From Fibrobacter succinogenes (GTDB taxonomy: Bacteria; Fibrobacterota; Fibrobacteria; Fibrobacterales; Fibrobacteraceae), in contig CACZAD010000003.1 in assembly GCA_902779055.1 (NCBI GenBank), positions 59,737 to 123,736 on the forward strand: a DNA stretch of 64,000 bases. The letters run 5' to 3'. A model generated the notes under the pieces. It saw only the letters and a list, made by a program, of their open reading frames with translations. It ran no database searches and was not told the origin of the DNA. Both the position numbers and the translations under genes were made by a program. Below are positions 9,752 through 19,359 of the stretch, in pieces (the stretch's first letter is position 1; every line of letters starts with the position of its first letter).

Positions 9752-10081
9752 ATGGTACAACATAACTATTACGTCTATCTTTTAACGTCTTACGATAATT
9801 CTGTCTTTTATGTAGGGGTCACGAACGATTTGATTCGTCGTGTAATAGAACATAAGGTTCATAGGAACGATGGGTTTACGAATCAGTATGGTGTAAATAA
9901 GCTGGTGTATTTCGAGACGTTTTCTAATGTCGTTGATGCTATTAGAAGGGAAAAGCAGATGAAACACTATAAGCGTTTGTGGAAGGTGAATCTTGTGAAT
10001 GGCGTCAATGCGGAATGGAACGATTTGTCGAGTCAAATCGGGGTTACTGAAGAGATGCTTAATAATGCCAGGACTGTGTAA
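9752..10081 (+). CDS. Small GIY-YIG nuclease-domain protein
   Basis: The 109-residue protein is a stand-alone GIY-YIG domain. The YYVYLLTSYDN...FYVGVTNDLIRRVIEHK stretch supplies the paired Tyr strands and the conserved Arg, and E in YFETF is the likely metal ligand. The ARREKQMKHYKRLWK-type helix (here AIRREKQMKHYKRLWKVNLV) is conserved in the small UvrC-like/YhbQ relatives. I chose ATG 9752 because residues upstream are encoded by a palindromic repeat. The stop codon is the TAA of the next repeat's GTGTAAGG boundary. The gene is alone between two arrays of palindromes; a role in repeat mobility or repair is only a hypothesis. Confidence 0.85.
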   Translation: MVQHNYYVYLLTSYDNSVFYVGVTNDLIRRVIEHKVHRNDGFTNQYGVNKLVYFETFSNVVDAIRREKQMKHYKRLWKVNLVNGVNAEWNDLSSQIGVTEEMLNNARTV

Positions 10082-10272
10082 GGTGACCCCGCAACAAGTG
10101 CGGGGTGACAGTTGGAAGGGAGTGTATAAGGTGGCCCCGCAACAAGTGCGGGGTGACAGTGAGGGGGAGTGCGTAAGGTGGCCCCGCAACAAGTGCGGGG
10201 TGACAGTGAGGGGGAGTGCGTAAGGTGATCCCGGAACGGGGTCCGGGATGACATTGGGGTCCGGGATGACAG
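10076..10272. repeat. Tandem palindromic repeat cluster after the GIY-YIG gene
   Basis: Four units with about 48-bp spacing follow one another, three with CCCCGCAACAAGTGCGGGG stems and one with CCCGGAACGGGGTCCGGG. Each is bounded by (G)TGTAAGGTG on the left and GGTGACAGT on the right. The linkers (GAGGGGGAGTGCG) are also nearly identical. Confidence 0.88.
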
Positions 10273-10277
10273 TAATA

Positions 10278-10309
10278 AAAAAGACCAACCTTTCGGTTGG
10301 TCTTTTTTC
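10278..10309 (-). terminator. Terminator of tRNA-Arg
   Basis: AAAAAAGACCAACCGAAAGG is the 5' half on the minus strand. The stem GACCAACC/GGTTGGTC closes a GAAA loop and is followed by a T run, directly downstream of the tRNA. The plus strand also ends in TTTTTT, so it may work in both directions. Confidence 0.88.
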
Positions 10310-10383
<74 letters not shown>

Positions 10384-10663
10384 GTTTTTGTTTTGTTGTC
10401 TTCTCTCGTCGACGGGCACAAATATAGAATAATCAGAAATTGTGTCAAGGGTAAAGGGCAAAAAAAGTGAAAATTTTTGCGAAATAAGCTTTTTGTATGC
10501 TTTTTGCTTGTAATCCCCCCTAAAAACACCCCCCAATAGTCTTGACCGTGCGATTTCGGAACCGTTTTGACGCTCATTTTCCTCTAAATTTGTCCGGCGA
10601 TATTTGAATAAATTTTGCCATTTAGCTATTTTTGTGCCCAAACTTTTTTACGTGTGTTTGAAA

Positions 10664-13057
10664 ATGAATAAGTTCAAAGCTTTCATGAAGACTTTAGGCT
10701 CTGCCTTGCTGATGGTTTTATCCTTCATTTGGCAGAAGGTTTGGAGTGCGCTGAAGATTGCCTTCGGTAATGCGATTTTCCGCTGGTTCTTTATTATGAT
10801 GGTGCCGATCTTCGTGGCGTTTATCGCGGCCGTGGTGGTGTACGTACACTTCTCGCCGGAACTGCCGTCGCTTTCGCAGCTCGAACAGATCAATCCGAAG
10901 CTCGTGACCAACATTTACGACAAGGATGGTCAGATTGCGCATAAGTACTTTGTGGAACGCCGCGAATGGACCTCGATCGACTCGATTCCGCTCGACGCTA
11001 TCCACGCCGTAATGGCGACTGAAGACCGTGCCTTCTACAAGCACTGGGGCATGAACGTCTGGGCGATTCCGTCTGCCATTTTGGAAAGTGCGACCTCCGG
11101 CAACAAGCTCCGCGGTGCATCGACTCTGACGCAGCAGCTCACCAAGCTCTTGTTCCTCACGCCGGAACGCACGATTTCGCGTAAGATCAAGGAAATGATG
11201 ACGGCCATCCGCATCGAACAGACTTACACGAAGGAAGAAATTCTCGAATTCTATATGAACGAAGTCTACCTCGCCGGTGGTAACTACGGTTTCCAGGCCG
11301 CAGGCAAGTACTACTTCGGCAAGCCGCTCGACAGTCTTGGCATTCCGGAATACGCCGTGCTCGCCGGTATGTTGCAGCGTCCAGAAACTTACCGCCCTGA
11401 CCGTCATCCCAAGAATTCTCTCCGCCGTCGTAACACGGTGCTTTACGCCATGTACGATGCCGGCTACATCAGCCGTGACGATTACCACAAGTACGTGAGC
11501 ATGCCGATCACGCTTGCCCCGAAGACCGAATCCAACGAATCGGGCCAGTACTTCTTCGAAGAAATCCGCAAGTACATGGAAAAGAAGTACGGCGAAAATT
11601 CGCTCTACGCCGACGGCGTGTCCGTTTACAGTACGATTGATCCGGATATCCAGGCTTACCTCGACAGCGTGGCCCGTGCCCAGGTCGAGAGGGTGCGTCG
11701 CCGCATCAAGTACCGCACGACCCGCAGGTTGCAGCTCACCAAGAAGTATGATATGCCCGAAGACAGCGTCGTGGCGCATTTCGACAGCGTCTACACGCTC
11801 TTCAAGAAGCAATACCTCGTGGGAGATACGCTGCGCAACAAGAAGGGCCAGCTTGCTCCTCGCTATCCGGACAGTATCCGTTACCATCATGCCGAAGTGG
11901 CCGCCATCTTGATTGAAAACGAGACCGGTGCTATCCGTGCCATGGTGGGCGGCAGCGACTTTAACCAGTCCAAGTGGAACCGCGCCGTGCAGTCCTTGCG
12001 TCAGCCGGGTTCTTCGTTCAAGCCGATCGTCTATTCGACCGCTATGGACAACGGTGCAAGCCCGTGCGACTCCGTGAACGACCAGCCGGTGACGATCCCG
12101 GATCCGGATGACAAGAATCCGAACAAGGTCTGGCGCCCGGGTAACTTCGAACACGATTTTGAAGGTATGATGACGCTCCGTCGCGCTCTCTACAAGTCCA
12201 AGAACCTGCCCGCTATTTTGACGGGTATGAAGTACGGCCTCAGCAACGTGGTGAACTATGCCCGCAAGTTCGGTATCAAGAGGGCTCCGTTGCAGGCGGT
12301 TCCGAGCCTCGCGCTGGGTTCTGTTGGGGCGACTTTGATGGAAATGACGTCGGCTTACACGGTGTTCCCGAATGGTGGTAACCGCATTGAGCCGTATATG
12401 ATTGAATCGATTGTGGACCGCAATGGCGAGATTGTCGAGAAAAACTCGAAGGTGGAACACGAAGTGTTGCGTCCGGCTTCGGCTTACTTGATGGTCGACA
12501 TGCTCAAGGACGTGAACATCCGCGGTACGGCCGCCCGCGTCTGGAACTCTGGCTTCCGTCATCCGAGCGGTGGCAAGACCGGTACGACGAACGACTACAC
12601 GGACTGCTGGTACATTGGCTTTACCAAGCAGTACACGATGGGCGTCTGGGTCGGCTCCGACAATCCGGGAACCATGGGTGCCGGTCATACGGGTACCGAA
12701 GACGCTCTCCCGATTTGGATGGCGACGATGTCCAAGCTGCACAAGGATTTGCCGAGGCTTCCGTTCCCGGTTCCGCCTGGTGTCGTGAGCAAGGGCGTTT
12801 GCAACCACACGGGTCTTTTGGCGGGCGAGTTCTGCTCCGAGAAGTCTTACTGCCTTTATACGGCGGGGTACGGCCCGACGGAACGTTGCGATGGCAACCA
12901 CTTCAGTTCGCAGACAAAGTCTGCGGATAACGCTACGTTGTTCAGTAACAAGGGTGTGATTGAGAATAACCGCTATGAGGCCCCGCAGCCCAAGAAGAAA
13001 GGGAAGGGGAAGGACGCGGCTCCGCCGCCCAAGCGCAATACTCGAAAGATGTTCTAA
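10664..13057 (+). CDS. mrcA: Class A penicillin-binding protein (PBP1A-like)
   Basis: This 797-residue bifunctional enzyme polymerises and cross-links peptidoglycan on the outer face of the inner membrane. A membrane anchor spans about 38-62. The GT51 domain follows, with the catalytic Glu at E120 in ATEDRAFYKHWG and the GASTLTQQLTKLLFL, RKIKEM and ILEFYMNEVYL motifs. The transpeptidase domain has the serine S450 in PGSSFKP, an S-K-N motif in YKSKNLPA, and K638-T-G in SGGKTGTTNDYTD. The tail is Lys/Pro-rich. I chose ATG 10664 over the upstream ATG at 10604, since it is followed at once by the basic leader. A strong terminator follows, so this is a single-gene transcript. Confidence 0.96.
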   Translation: MNKFKAFMKTLGSALLMVLSFIWQKVWSALKIAFGNAIFRWFFIMMVPIFVAFIAAVVVYVHFSPELPSLSQLEQINPKLVTNIYDKDGQIAHKYFVERREWTSIDSIPLDAIHAVMATEDRAFYKHWGMNVWAIPSAILESATSGNKLRGASTLTQQLTKLLFLTPERTISRKIKEMMTAIRIEQTYTKEEILEFYMNEVYLAGGNYGFQAAGKYYFGKPLDSLGIPEYAVLAGMLQRPETYRPDRHPKNSLRRRNTVLYAMYDAGYISRDDYHKYVSMPITLAPKTESNESGQYFFEEIRKYMEKKYGENSLYADGVSVYSTIDPDIQAYLDSVARAQVERVRRRIKYRTTRRLQLTKKYDMPEDSVVAHFDSVYTLFKKQYLVGDTLRNKKGQLAPRYPDSIRYHHAEVAAILIENETGAIRAMVGGSDFNQSKWNRAVQSLRQPGSSFKPIVYSTAMDNGASPCDSVNDQPVTIPDPDDKNPNKVWRPGNFEHDFEGMMTLRRALYKSKNLPAILTGMKYGLSNVVNYARKFGIKRAPLQAVPSLALGSVGATLMEMTSAYTVFPNGGNRIEPYMIESIVDRNGEIVEKNSKVEHEVLRPASAYLMVDMLKDVNIRGTAARVWNSGFRHPSGGKTGTTNDYTDCWYIGFTKQYTMGVWVGSDNPGTMGAGHTGTEDALPIWMATMSKLHKDLPRLPFPVPPGVVSKGVCNHTGLLAGEFCSEKSYCLYTAGYGPTERCDGNHFSSQTKSADNATLFSNKGVIENNRYEAPQPKKKGKGKDAAPPPKRNTRKMF

Positions 13058-13088
13058 AAAGTGCGGCCCTGAGGCCGCATTTTTTTTA
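13055..13088 (+). terminator. Terminator after the penicillin-binding protein
   Basis: The stem TGCGGCC/GGCCGCA with a CTGA loop is followed by eight T. It starts immediately after the stop codon. Confidence 0.92.
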
Positions 13089-13200
13089 CCGTGAGGGGGA
13101 GCGTGTAAGGTGGCCCCGGCACAGGGGCCGGGGTGACAGTGAGGGGGCGTGTGTAAGGTGGCCCCGGCACTGAGGCCGGGGTGACAGTAGGGGGGGGAAC
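13089..13200. repeat. Two palindromic repeat units
   Basis: Two GTGTAAGGTGGCCCCGGCAC...GCCGGGGTGACAGT units (about 13106-13140 and 13152-13190) carry the usual linker GAGGGGG. They fill the space between the plus-strand PBP gene and the convergent lipoprotein gene. Confidence 0.85.
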
Positions 13201-13214
13201 GTTTTTTTTTGTAT

Positions 13215-13246
13215 GAAAAAATCCCGGCTCGGGGAGTCGGGATTTA
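13215..13246 (-). terminator. Terminator of the minus-strand lipoprotein gene
   Basis: AATCCCGGCTC/GAGTCGGGATT forms the stem; on the minus strand it is followed by TTTTTT. It lies 20 bp beyond the lipoprotein stop. Confidence 0.8.
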
Positions 13247-13265
13247 GAAGTCTTTTTGTTTTAGA

Positions 13266-13652
13266 TTATTCGTTTACGACGACCGGGTTGCCGTATTCAA
13301 CACCCACGCCCCAGAAGGAGCAGACGTGCTTTGTGGAGTGGAGCTTGCCGAACTGATCGAAGTCCTTGATTTCGGCGTTGTTCCAGTGGATTTCGTAGAC
13401 GTTATCGATGCGACGACCTTCCTTGATGCCGGTAACCTGCTGGAGGAACTTGACTTCGGAGCAAGATTCTTCGTCGGTCTTGTAGTTGTAGAACACCGGG
13501 GTGACGCTCTTGATTGCCAAGTGGACAACGCGGATGTTGCCGTTCGGGTCCTTCTTGGGGCTCTGTTCGTACGTCGTGACTGTCTTCGGTCCGGAGCATC
13601 CCACGATTGCGATGGCGATTAATCCAAGGACGAATGCCTTTAACTTGTTCAT
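13266..13652 (-). CDS. Small lipoprotein of unknown function
   Basis: The 128-residue protein has a lipoprotein signal peptide with the lipid-attachment cysteine at C19 (AIAIVGCSG). The mature part is short, mixed alpha/beta in look, and contains two further cysteines. I do not recognise a family. It is placed 27 bp downstream of a minus-strand barrel gene and has its own terminator, so the two are likely co-transcribed envelope proteins. Confidence 0.7.
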   Translation of the reverse strand: MNKLKAFVLGLIAIAIVGCSGPKTVTTYEQSPKKDPNGNIRVVHLAIKSVTPVFYNYKTDEESCSEVKFLQQVTGIKEGRRIDNVYEIHWNNAEIKDFDQFGKLHSTKHVCSFWGVGVEYGNPVVVNE

Positions 13653-13679
13653 TTTATCTCCTGTTGTTAAAAAATGTGG

Positions 13680-14666
13680 TTAAAAAAGCCAGTAGTTGTA
13701 GTTTAGTGCATACGAAGTTTCATCGGACGAGATGTTCACCTTGAAACCAACTTCGTGACTCTGCCCAAGAACTACAGATGCGCCGAGTGTAAAGCCTGCG
13801 GAAATATCGTCTGGGAACCAGTAGGTATAGGCGTCTTCTTCGCTGACGTGGTCTATTTCGTAGACCTTAAAGGATAGCTGAGTTCCGACTTCAACGTTTA
13901 TCATATCCATAATTTGGTACCCAACTGTTATGGGGACTTCTGCACTGAGGTTTGTTTGTCTAAGAGTTGCGTCGTTGTAATAATGTCTATAAACTTCTCC
14001 CGAGAAGCTCATAAATGAGCCACCACAGTAAATGCCTGTTGTTACGAACGCATTGTCTATAATGTTTTTTACAGCGAAGATGATACCGAATTCTGATCCA
14101 ATGGCATAGTCTGCATCGTCGTAAAAGTAGAGATCGCTGTAAGAGTGTTCAAAGACATGGTAGCCAATGGCGTCTGGTTTTGCTGTAAGATAGCCCAAAC
14201 CGACATGCAGACCCATCTTGAATGAGGTTTTGGCTTTGTTGCCGCTTTCTCCGGAGGCGTCCGCTGCGGAATCATCTGCAAGGAACCCGAAGCCGAACAG
14301 GCCGCCAGAGGTCTTTACCTCTTTCTTTTTAGGTGTGTCGTCGCCGTCGCGCGGATCGGGGGCGTCTGCCGGATCGTCTTCGTGCAGTGTTAACAGCATA
14401 ACGGACTTGCTGACTGGAACGTAGTCGAGTTCGTTGCTGATGTATACTTGCTGCGGCTCTTGCTGTTTAGGCTTAGCCTTGGGCTTCTTGGCCGCAGGCG
14501 CCGGCGCTTGAGCTTCGACTTCTACAATGGTGGGTTCTTCCGTTTCTTCAACGACGGGAGCTGTAGTTTCTTCTACAGGAAAGTCTTGATTGCTATCAGC
14601 CGCTTCTTGTGCGTGGATGAATGTTGCAAGACCTAAACTAATTAAAATATGTTTTAAATTGGTCAT
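13680..14666 (-). CDS. Outer-membrane beta-barrel protein with acidic/Pro-rich linker
   Basis: The 328-residue protein starts with a signal peptide (MTNLKHILISLGLATFIHA). An acidic, Pro/Ala/Lys-rich low-complexity linker follows (about 22-135: VEETTAPVVEETEEP, APAPAAKKPKAKPK). The remaining 190 residues alternate as barrel strands and end in YNYWLF*, a typical BAM recognition terminus. The same plan (signal, acidic linker, 8-strand-like barrel) recurs in the gene at 62784-63527. It may anchor to peptidoglycan or display the linker at the surface; no family name can be given. Confidence 0.65.
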   Translation of the reverse strand: MTNLKHILISLGLATFIHAQEAADSNQDFPVEETTAPVVEETEEPTIVEVEAQAPAPAAKKPKAKPKQQEPQQVYISNELDYVPVSKSVMLLTLHEDDPADAPDPRDGDDTPKKKEVKTSGGLFGFGFLADDSAADASGESGNKAKTSFKMGLHVGLGYLTAKPDAIGYHVFEHSYSDLYFYDDADYAIGSEFGIIFAVKNIIDNAFVTTGIYCGGSFMSFSGEVYRHYYNDATLRQTNLSAEVPITVGYQIMDMINVEVGTQLSFKVYEIDHVSEEDAYTYWFPDDISAGFTLGASVVLGQSHEVGFKVNISSDETSYALNYNYWLF

Positions 14667-14785
14667 ATGCTATTCGTAAATAAAAATTTTCGTCAAAAAT
14701 AGATATATTCGTGCGACTTGTAAAGAGTTTTTTATCAAAATTGTAAACTAAAAAACTTTTTTGTGATTCTTTTCACAAAAAGCAA

Positions 14786-14815
14786 AAATCCCGACTCTGT
14801 TGGAGTCGGGATTTT
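14786..14815 (-). terminator. Terminator of the groES-groEL operon
   Basis: AAAATCCCGACTC/GAGTCGGGATTTT is a 13-bp perfect stem with a 5-base loop, 62 bp past the groEL stop. A-tracts on one side and T-tracts on the other suggest that it can also stop opposing transcription. Confidence 0.88.
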
Positions 14816-14876
14816 CAGTGGAGTTAGAATATGAAATTCTAGGACGCGTGCTGTTCCGCGCGCGTTATGCGGCTGA

Positions 14877-16646
<1,770 letters not shown>

Positions 16647-16656
16647 TTACTGTCTA

Positions 16657-16938
16657 CTACAAAGTAGCGATAACGTCGGATTCCTTGACGATGAGATAGT
16701 TTTCGCCATCAACGGTAACTTCGGTACCGCTGTACTTGCCGTAAAGCACCACGTCGCCAACCTTGACTTCCATGGCAACGACTTCGCCCTTGTCGTTCTT
16801 GCGACCCGGACCTACGGCCACGACCTTGCCCTGCATCGGCTTTTCCTTTGCATTATCCGGAATGAAGAGACCGGAGGAGGTCTTCTGTTCGGCTTCGGCC
16901 GGCTTGACAACGATTCGATCTGCTAAAGGCTTGATCAT
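16657..16938 (-). CDS. groES: Co-chaperonin GroES (10 kDa)
   Basis: This 93-residue lid of the GroEL chamber starts [13 protein letters not shown], has the mobile loop around [18 protein letters not shown], and ends with [14 protein letters not shown]. Start 16938 is fixed by AGAGGAT 8 bases upstream; an in-frame start at 17058 would add 40 unrelated residues. It leads the groES-groEL transcript, which appears to be driven by a sigma-54-type promoter. I see no CIRCE element (TTAGCACTC-N9-GAGTGCTAA) in the upstream region. Confidence 0.98.
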   Translation of the reverse strand: MIKPLADRIVVKPAEAEQKTSSGLFIPDNAKEKPMQGKVVAVGPGRKNDKGEVVAMEVKVGDVVLYGKYSGTEVTVDGENYLIVKESDVIATL

Positions 16939-17265
16939 TATTTTTATCCTCTTTTGGGCAGCGCCCTTGTTAAAATTCATGGTCGAACTGGATTGTTCCA
17001 AATTGGACCGTATTTCTTGTTCGTCCCCTTTAAAGCAATTTCCGTGCCAAAACCGCATTTTCTACGCAAAAACGGGAAATTAGGGGGATTTTGGGGTGTG
17101 GTGTTTTGAAATGAAACGTACAGTAGCGGGAAAGGGGAGGAATGCGAGGGGGCGGGAAACGTGTGCGTTTAAAAATGAAACAACGGTTTGGGGCAATCTC
17201 AGAAATTAGGGGGATTGATGGAGTGGGATACGGATAGTAGATTATGAACCAATTGAGGAGGTTTT
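16939..17265. other. Divergent regulatory region between groES and the RHH gene
   Basis: This 327-bp stretch holds no gene. It contains the sigma-54-type site at 17034-17050 reading toward groES, two G-tract motifs AAATTAGGGGGATT (17078-17090 and 17203-17216), and a GA-rich Shine-Dalgarno AGGAGG at about 17253-17258 for the plus-strand gene. Confidence 0.55.
17034..17050 (-). promoter_or_regulatory. Sigma-54 (RpoN)-type promoter for groES-groEL
   Basis: On the minus strand the sequence is TTGGCACGGAAATTGCT. This matches the consensus YTGGCACGRNNNTTGCW at every defined position, with the -24 GG and -12 GC correctly spaced. Transcription would start near 17022, giving a leader of about 85 nt. 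Confidence 0.65.
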
Positions 17266-17571
17266 ATGGAAAAATTTAAAATAGCTAAGAATCCTGATTT
17301 GACTGAGGATGAAATACTTGAGTATAGCGGAAATCTAGCGGATGCGTTCCGCGAAGGGCTTGAAGACGGTTCCACGATGGTTTTTGAAGCCGGTACCCCT
17401 TGGGAAGAGACTGTCAAGGCGATTAAGGAACGCCGCAAGCGTAGTGAAACACGGATGGCCTCGTTCCGCCTGCCGGTTTGGATCATCGAAGGTCTCAAGC
17501 GTAATGCAGCCAAAGGCGATGTCAAGTACAGCGAATATGTGATTGAAACGCTTGCCAAAGCTGCGATTTGA
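17266..17571 (+). CDS. Ribbon-helix-helix protein, antitoxin-like (BrnA/CopG type)
   Basis: The 101-residue protein ends in ASFRLPVWIIEGLKRNAAKGDVKYSEYVIETL, which has the short beta strand and two helices of an Arc/MetJ DNA-binding fold. The N-terminal 60 residues are acidic, with a PWEETVKAIKERRKR helix. BrnA-type antitoxins share this plan, but no BrnT-like or RelE-like partner lies on either side, so it is an orphan antitoxin or a small transcription factor. The ribosome-binding site GAGGAGG 7 bases before the ATG is the strongest in the window. Confidence 0.65.
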   Translation: MEKFKIAKNPDLTEDEILEYSGNLADAFREGLEDGSTMVFEAGTPWEETVKAIKERRKRSETRMASFRLPVWIIEGLKRNAAKGDVKYSEYVIETLAKAAI

Positions 17572-17576
17572 GTTTT

Positions 17577-17660
17577 TGTTGCGAAATTTTTCGCAATTTA
17601 GAAAGACAAAACCCGTCTTGTCTTATAGGTAAAGCCTGACCTTGGAAATCCGGGTTTTCT
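17577..17660 (+). other. Two hairpins downstream of the RHH gene
   Basis: A perfect 8-bp palindrome TTGCGAAA/TTTCGCAA (17579-17596), followed by a short TTT, begins 7 bases past the stop and may be the terminator. A second structure follows: outer arms AAAACCCG (17608-17615) and CGGGTTTT (17651-17658) enclose an inner AGGT/ACCT pair. It ends in TTTT and could be another terminator or part of a small RNA. Confidence 0.4.
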
Positions 17661-17847
17661 ATATGGTTTATCCGGATGTAAGCTTTTCAACACTTATTTT
17701 AAACGGATACCTAGTATTTAGGTTAAGATTTTCTTATATTTTTGTAAACTATTCAATATCCAGACCGTTTTTTTATGTAACAACCGCAAACGGTGGTCCG
17801 TTATGTATAAATGATGGCTGGAGTAACCCCGAGGTCGCTGCCGCTTT

Positions 17848-19113
17848 ATGCCCATCCGTTTCGAGAAGAAGGTCTGGCTTTCGAGCCCTACGATGCATGG
17901 TGACGAGCTCCGGTTCGTGACCGAAGCCTACGAAACTAACTGGATGAGCACCGTCGGCGCGAACATCAACGAGGTGGAACGCCTCGCCGCCGAGAAGGTG
18001 GGCTGCAAGTATGCCGTCGCGCTTTCGGCGGGCACCGCCGCGCTGCACCTCTGCACAAAGCTTGCCGGCGAAGCGCTCTACGGCATGCCCAAGGCCGGCA
18101 CCGGGGCGCTCCAAAACCACAAGGTGTTTTGCAGCGACATGACGTTCGACGCTACCGTGAACCCCATTGCCTACGAGAATGGCGAGGCCGTGTTCATCGA
18201 CACCGAATACAAAACGTGGAATATGGATCCGGTCGCCCTCGAAAAGGCATTCGAAATTTACCCGGACGTGCGCCTGGTGGTAATCGTTCACCTTTACGGA
18301 ACCCCGGCGAGGGTTGAAGAAATCCGCGCCATCTGCAAAAAACATAACGCCCTCCTCATCGAAGACGCCGCCGAAAGCTTCGGCGCAAGCTACAAGGGCC
18401 TGCAGACCGGCAACTTTGGCGACTACAGTGCCATCAGCTTTAACGGCAACAAGATCATCACCGGTTCTAGTGGCGGTATGTTCCTCACCGACTGCAAGGA
18501 AGACGCCGAGAAGGTGCGCAAGTGGAGCACTCAGAGCCGTGAGGCCGCCCCGTGGTATCAGCACGAAGAAATCGGCTACAACTACCGCATGAGCAACGTG
18601 ATCGCGGGCGTGGTGCGCGGCCAGATGCCCTATCTCGAAGAACACATCGCCCAGAAAAAGGCCATCTATATGCGCTACAAGGAAGGACTGAAGGGACTCC
18701 CGGTGCAGATGAACCCCTACGACGCCGAAAACAGCGAACCGAACTTTTGGCTCAGCTGCCTGATCATCGACAAGGATGCCATGTGCAAGCAGGTGCGCGG
18801 CGAAACCGACGCCCTGTACATCCATGAAAAAGGCAATAGCTGCCCCACGGAAATCCTGGAGCGCATCGCCGCCATGAACGCCGAAGGACGCCCCATCTGG
18901 AAACCGATGCACATGCAGCCCATGTACATGAGCCACGCCTTCATTACCGCGAACGGCAACGGACGCGCACGCACCAACGCCTACATTGCAGGCGAGTGCC
19001 AGGACAACGGCGCCGACATTTTCGCTCGCGGACTCTGCCTGCCGAGCGACAACAAGATGACCCCCGAACAGCAGGATGCCATCATCCAGACCATCAAGGA
19101 ATGCTTCGAGTAA
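17848..19113 (+). CDS. PLP-dependent sugar aminotransferase, PglE-like
   Basis: This 421-residue DegT/DnrJ-family enzyme transfers an amino group to a UDP-4-keto sugar. K202 in SFNGNKIITGSSGGM is the cofactor lysine. LSSPTMHGDELRFVTEAYETNW, ALSAGTAALHL and IEDAAESFGASYKG are intact and typical of the subgroup that makes UDP-4-amino-4,6-dideoxy-GlcNAc (bacillosamine pathway, PglE/WeeJ type). The PglC-like transferase and GNAT downstream fit that role. The 4,6-dehydratase (PglF) is not here. The gene is GC-rich and strongly codon-biased, unlike the AT-rich interior of the locus. Confidence 0.88.
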   Translation: MPIRFEKKVWLSSPTMHGDELRFVTEAYETNWMSTVGANINEVERLAAEKVGCKYAVALSAGTAALHLCTKLAGEALYGMPKAGTGALQNHKVFCSDMTFDATVNPIAYENGEAVFIDTEYKTWNMDPVALEKAFEIYPDVRLVVIVHLYGTPARVEEIRAICKKHNALLIEDAAESFGASYKGLQTGNFGDYSAISFNGNKIITGSSGGMFLTDCKEDAEKVRKWSTQSREAAPWYQHEEIGYNYRMSNVIAGVVRGQMPYLEEHIAQKKAIYMRYKEGLKGLPVQMNPYDAENSEPNFWLSCLIIDKDAMCKQVRGETDALYIHEKGNSCPTEILERIAAMNAEGRPIWKPMHMQPMYMSHAFITANGNGRARTNAYIAGECQDNGADIFARGLCLPSDNKMTPEQQDAIIQTIKECFE

Positions 19114-19243
19114 GTATGGAATTGGGTTGCTTGAACACTATGAGTCGTCCTGAGCGAAGCCGAATAATCAGGGCTGTCCGCGGCTTTATCCGTGTCATTC
19201 CTGCTTTGATCGGGAAACTCCAGGGCGTTTCTTTGTCGAAGGC

Positions 19244-19272
19244 TTGTTTTTCTGTAGATAATTTGTTATATT
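19244..19272 (+). promoter_or_regulatory. Promoter of the RNA upstream of abi_2
   Basis: TTGTTT (19244-19249) and TATATT (19267-19272) lie exactly 17 bp apart. The predicted start at about 19279-19281 is just before the structured RNA. Confidence 0.65.
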
Positions 19273-19278
19273 ATATAT

Positions 19279-19336
19279 GCCATACTCACCGGGCTTCAAT
19301 GCGGCAACGCATAGCTTACTTCGGTGAGTTTTTTTG
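19279..19336 (+). ncRNA. Compact structured RNA with its own terminator, upstream of abi_2
   Basis: The RNA is about 57 nt long with nested stems. The outer stem is CTCACCG (19285-19291) with CGGTGAG (19322-19328). The middle stem is GGCT (19292-19295) with AGCT (19313-19316). The inner hairpin is ATGCG-GCAA-CGCAT (19299-19312) with a GNRA tetraloop. Single-stranded TCA (19296-19298) and TACTT (19317-19321) lie between. Seven T follow directly. It has a clean promoter upstream and lies 24 bp ahead of the Abi_2 start. It could be an RNA that binds or restrains the HEPN protein, or a terminator-type attenuator controlling it. Confidence 0.6.
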
Positions 19337-19359
19337 TTTGTAGGTTTGTGAGGGGCGTG

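Noticed and set aside
10076..10272. CRISPR array
   Set aside because: Units are palindromes with near-identical linkers, so there are no unique spacers, and no cas genes are near.
10718..12901. 727-codon minus-strand frame opposite the penicillin-binding protein
   Set aside because: His/Arg/Val-rich shadow of a confirmed gene; no known domain.
16939..17100. CIRCE/HrcA operator before groES
   Set aside because: No TTAGCACTC-N9-GAGTGCTAA inverted repeat is present.
17640..17847. JUMPstart/ops element at the start of the polysaccharide locus
   Set aside because: GGCGGTAG-type ops sequence was not found.
19324..19359. GTG start of abi_2 at 19324
   Set aside because: It lies within the terminator of the upstream RNA; ATG 19360 has a proper ribosome-binding site.
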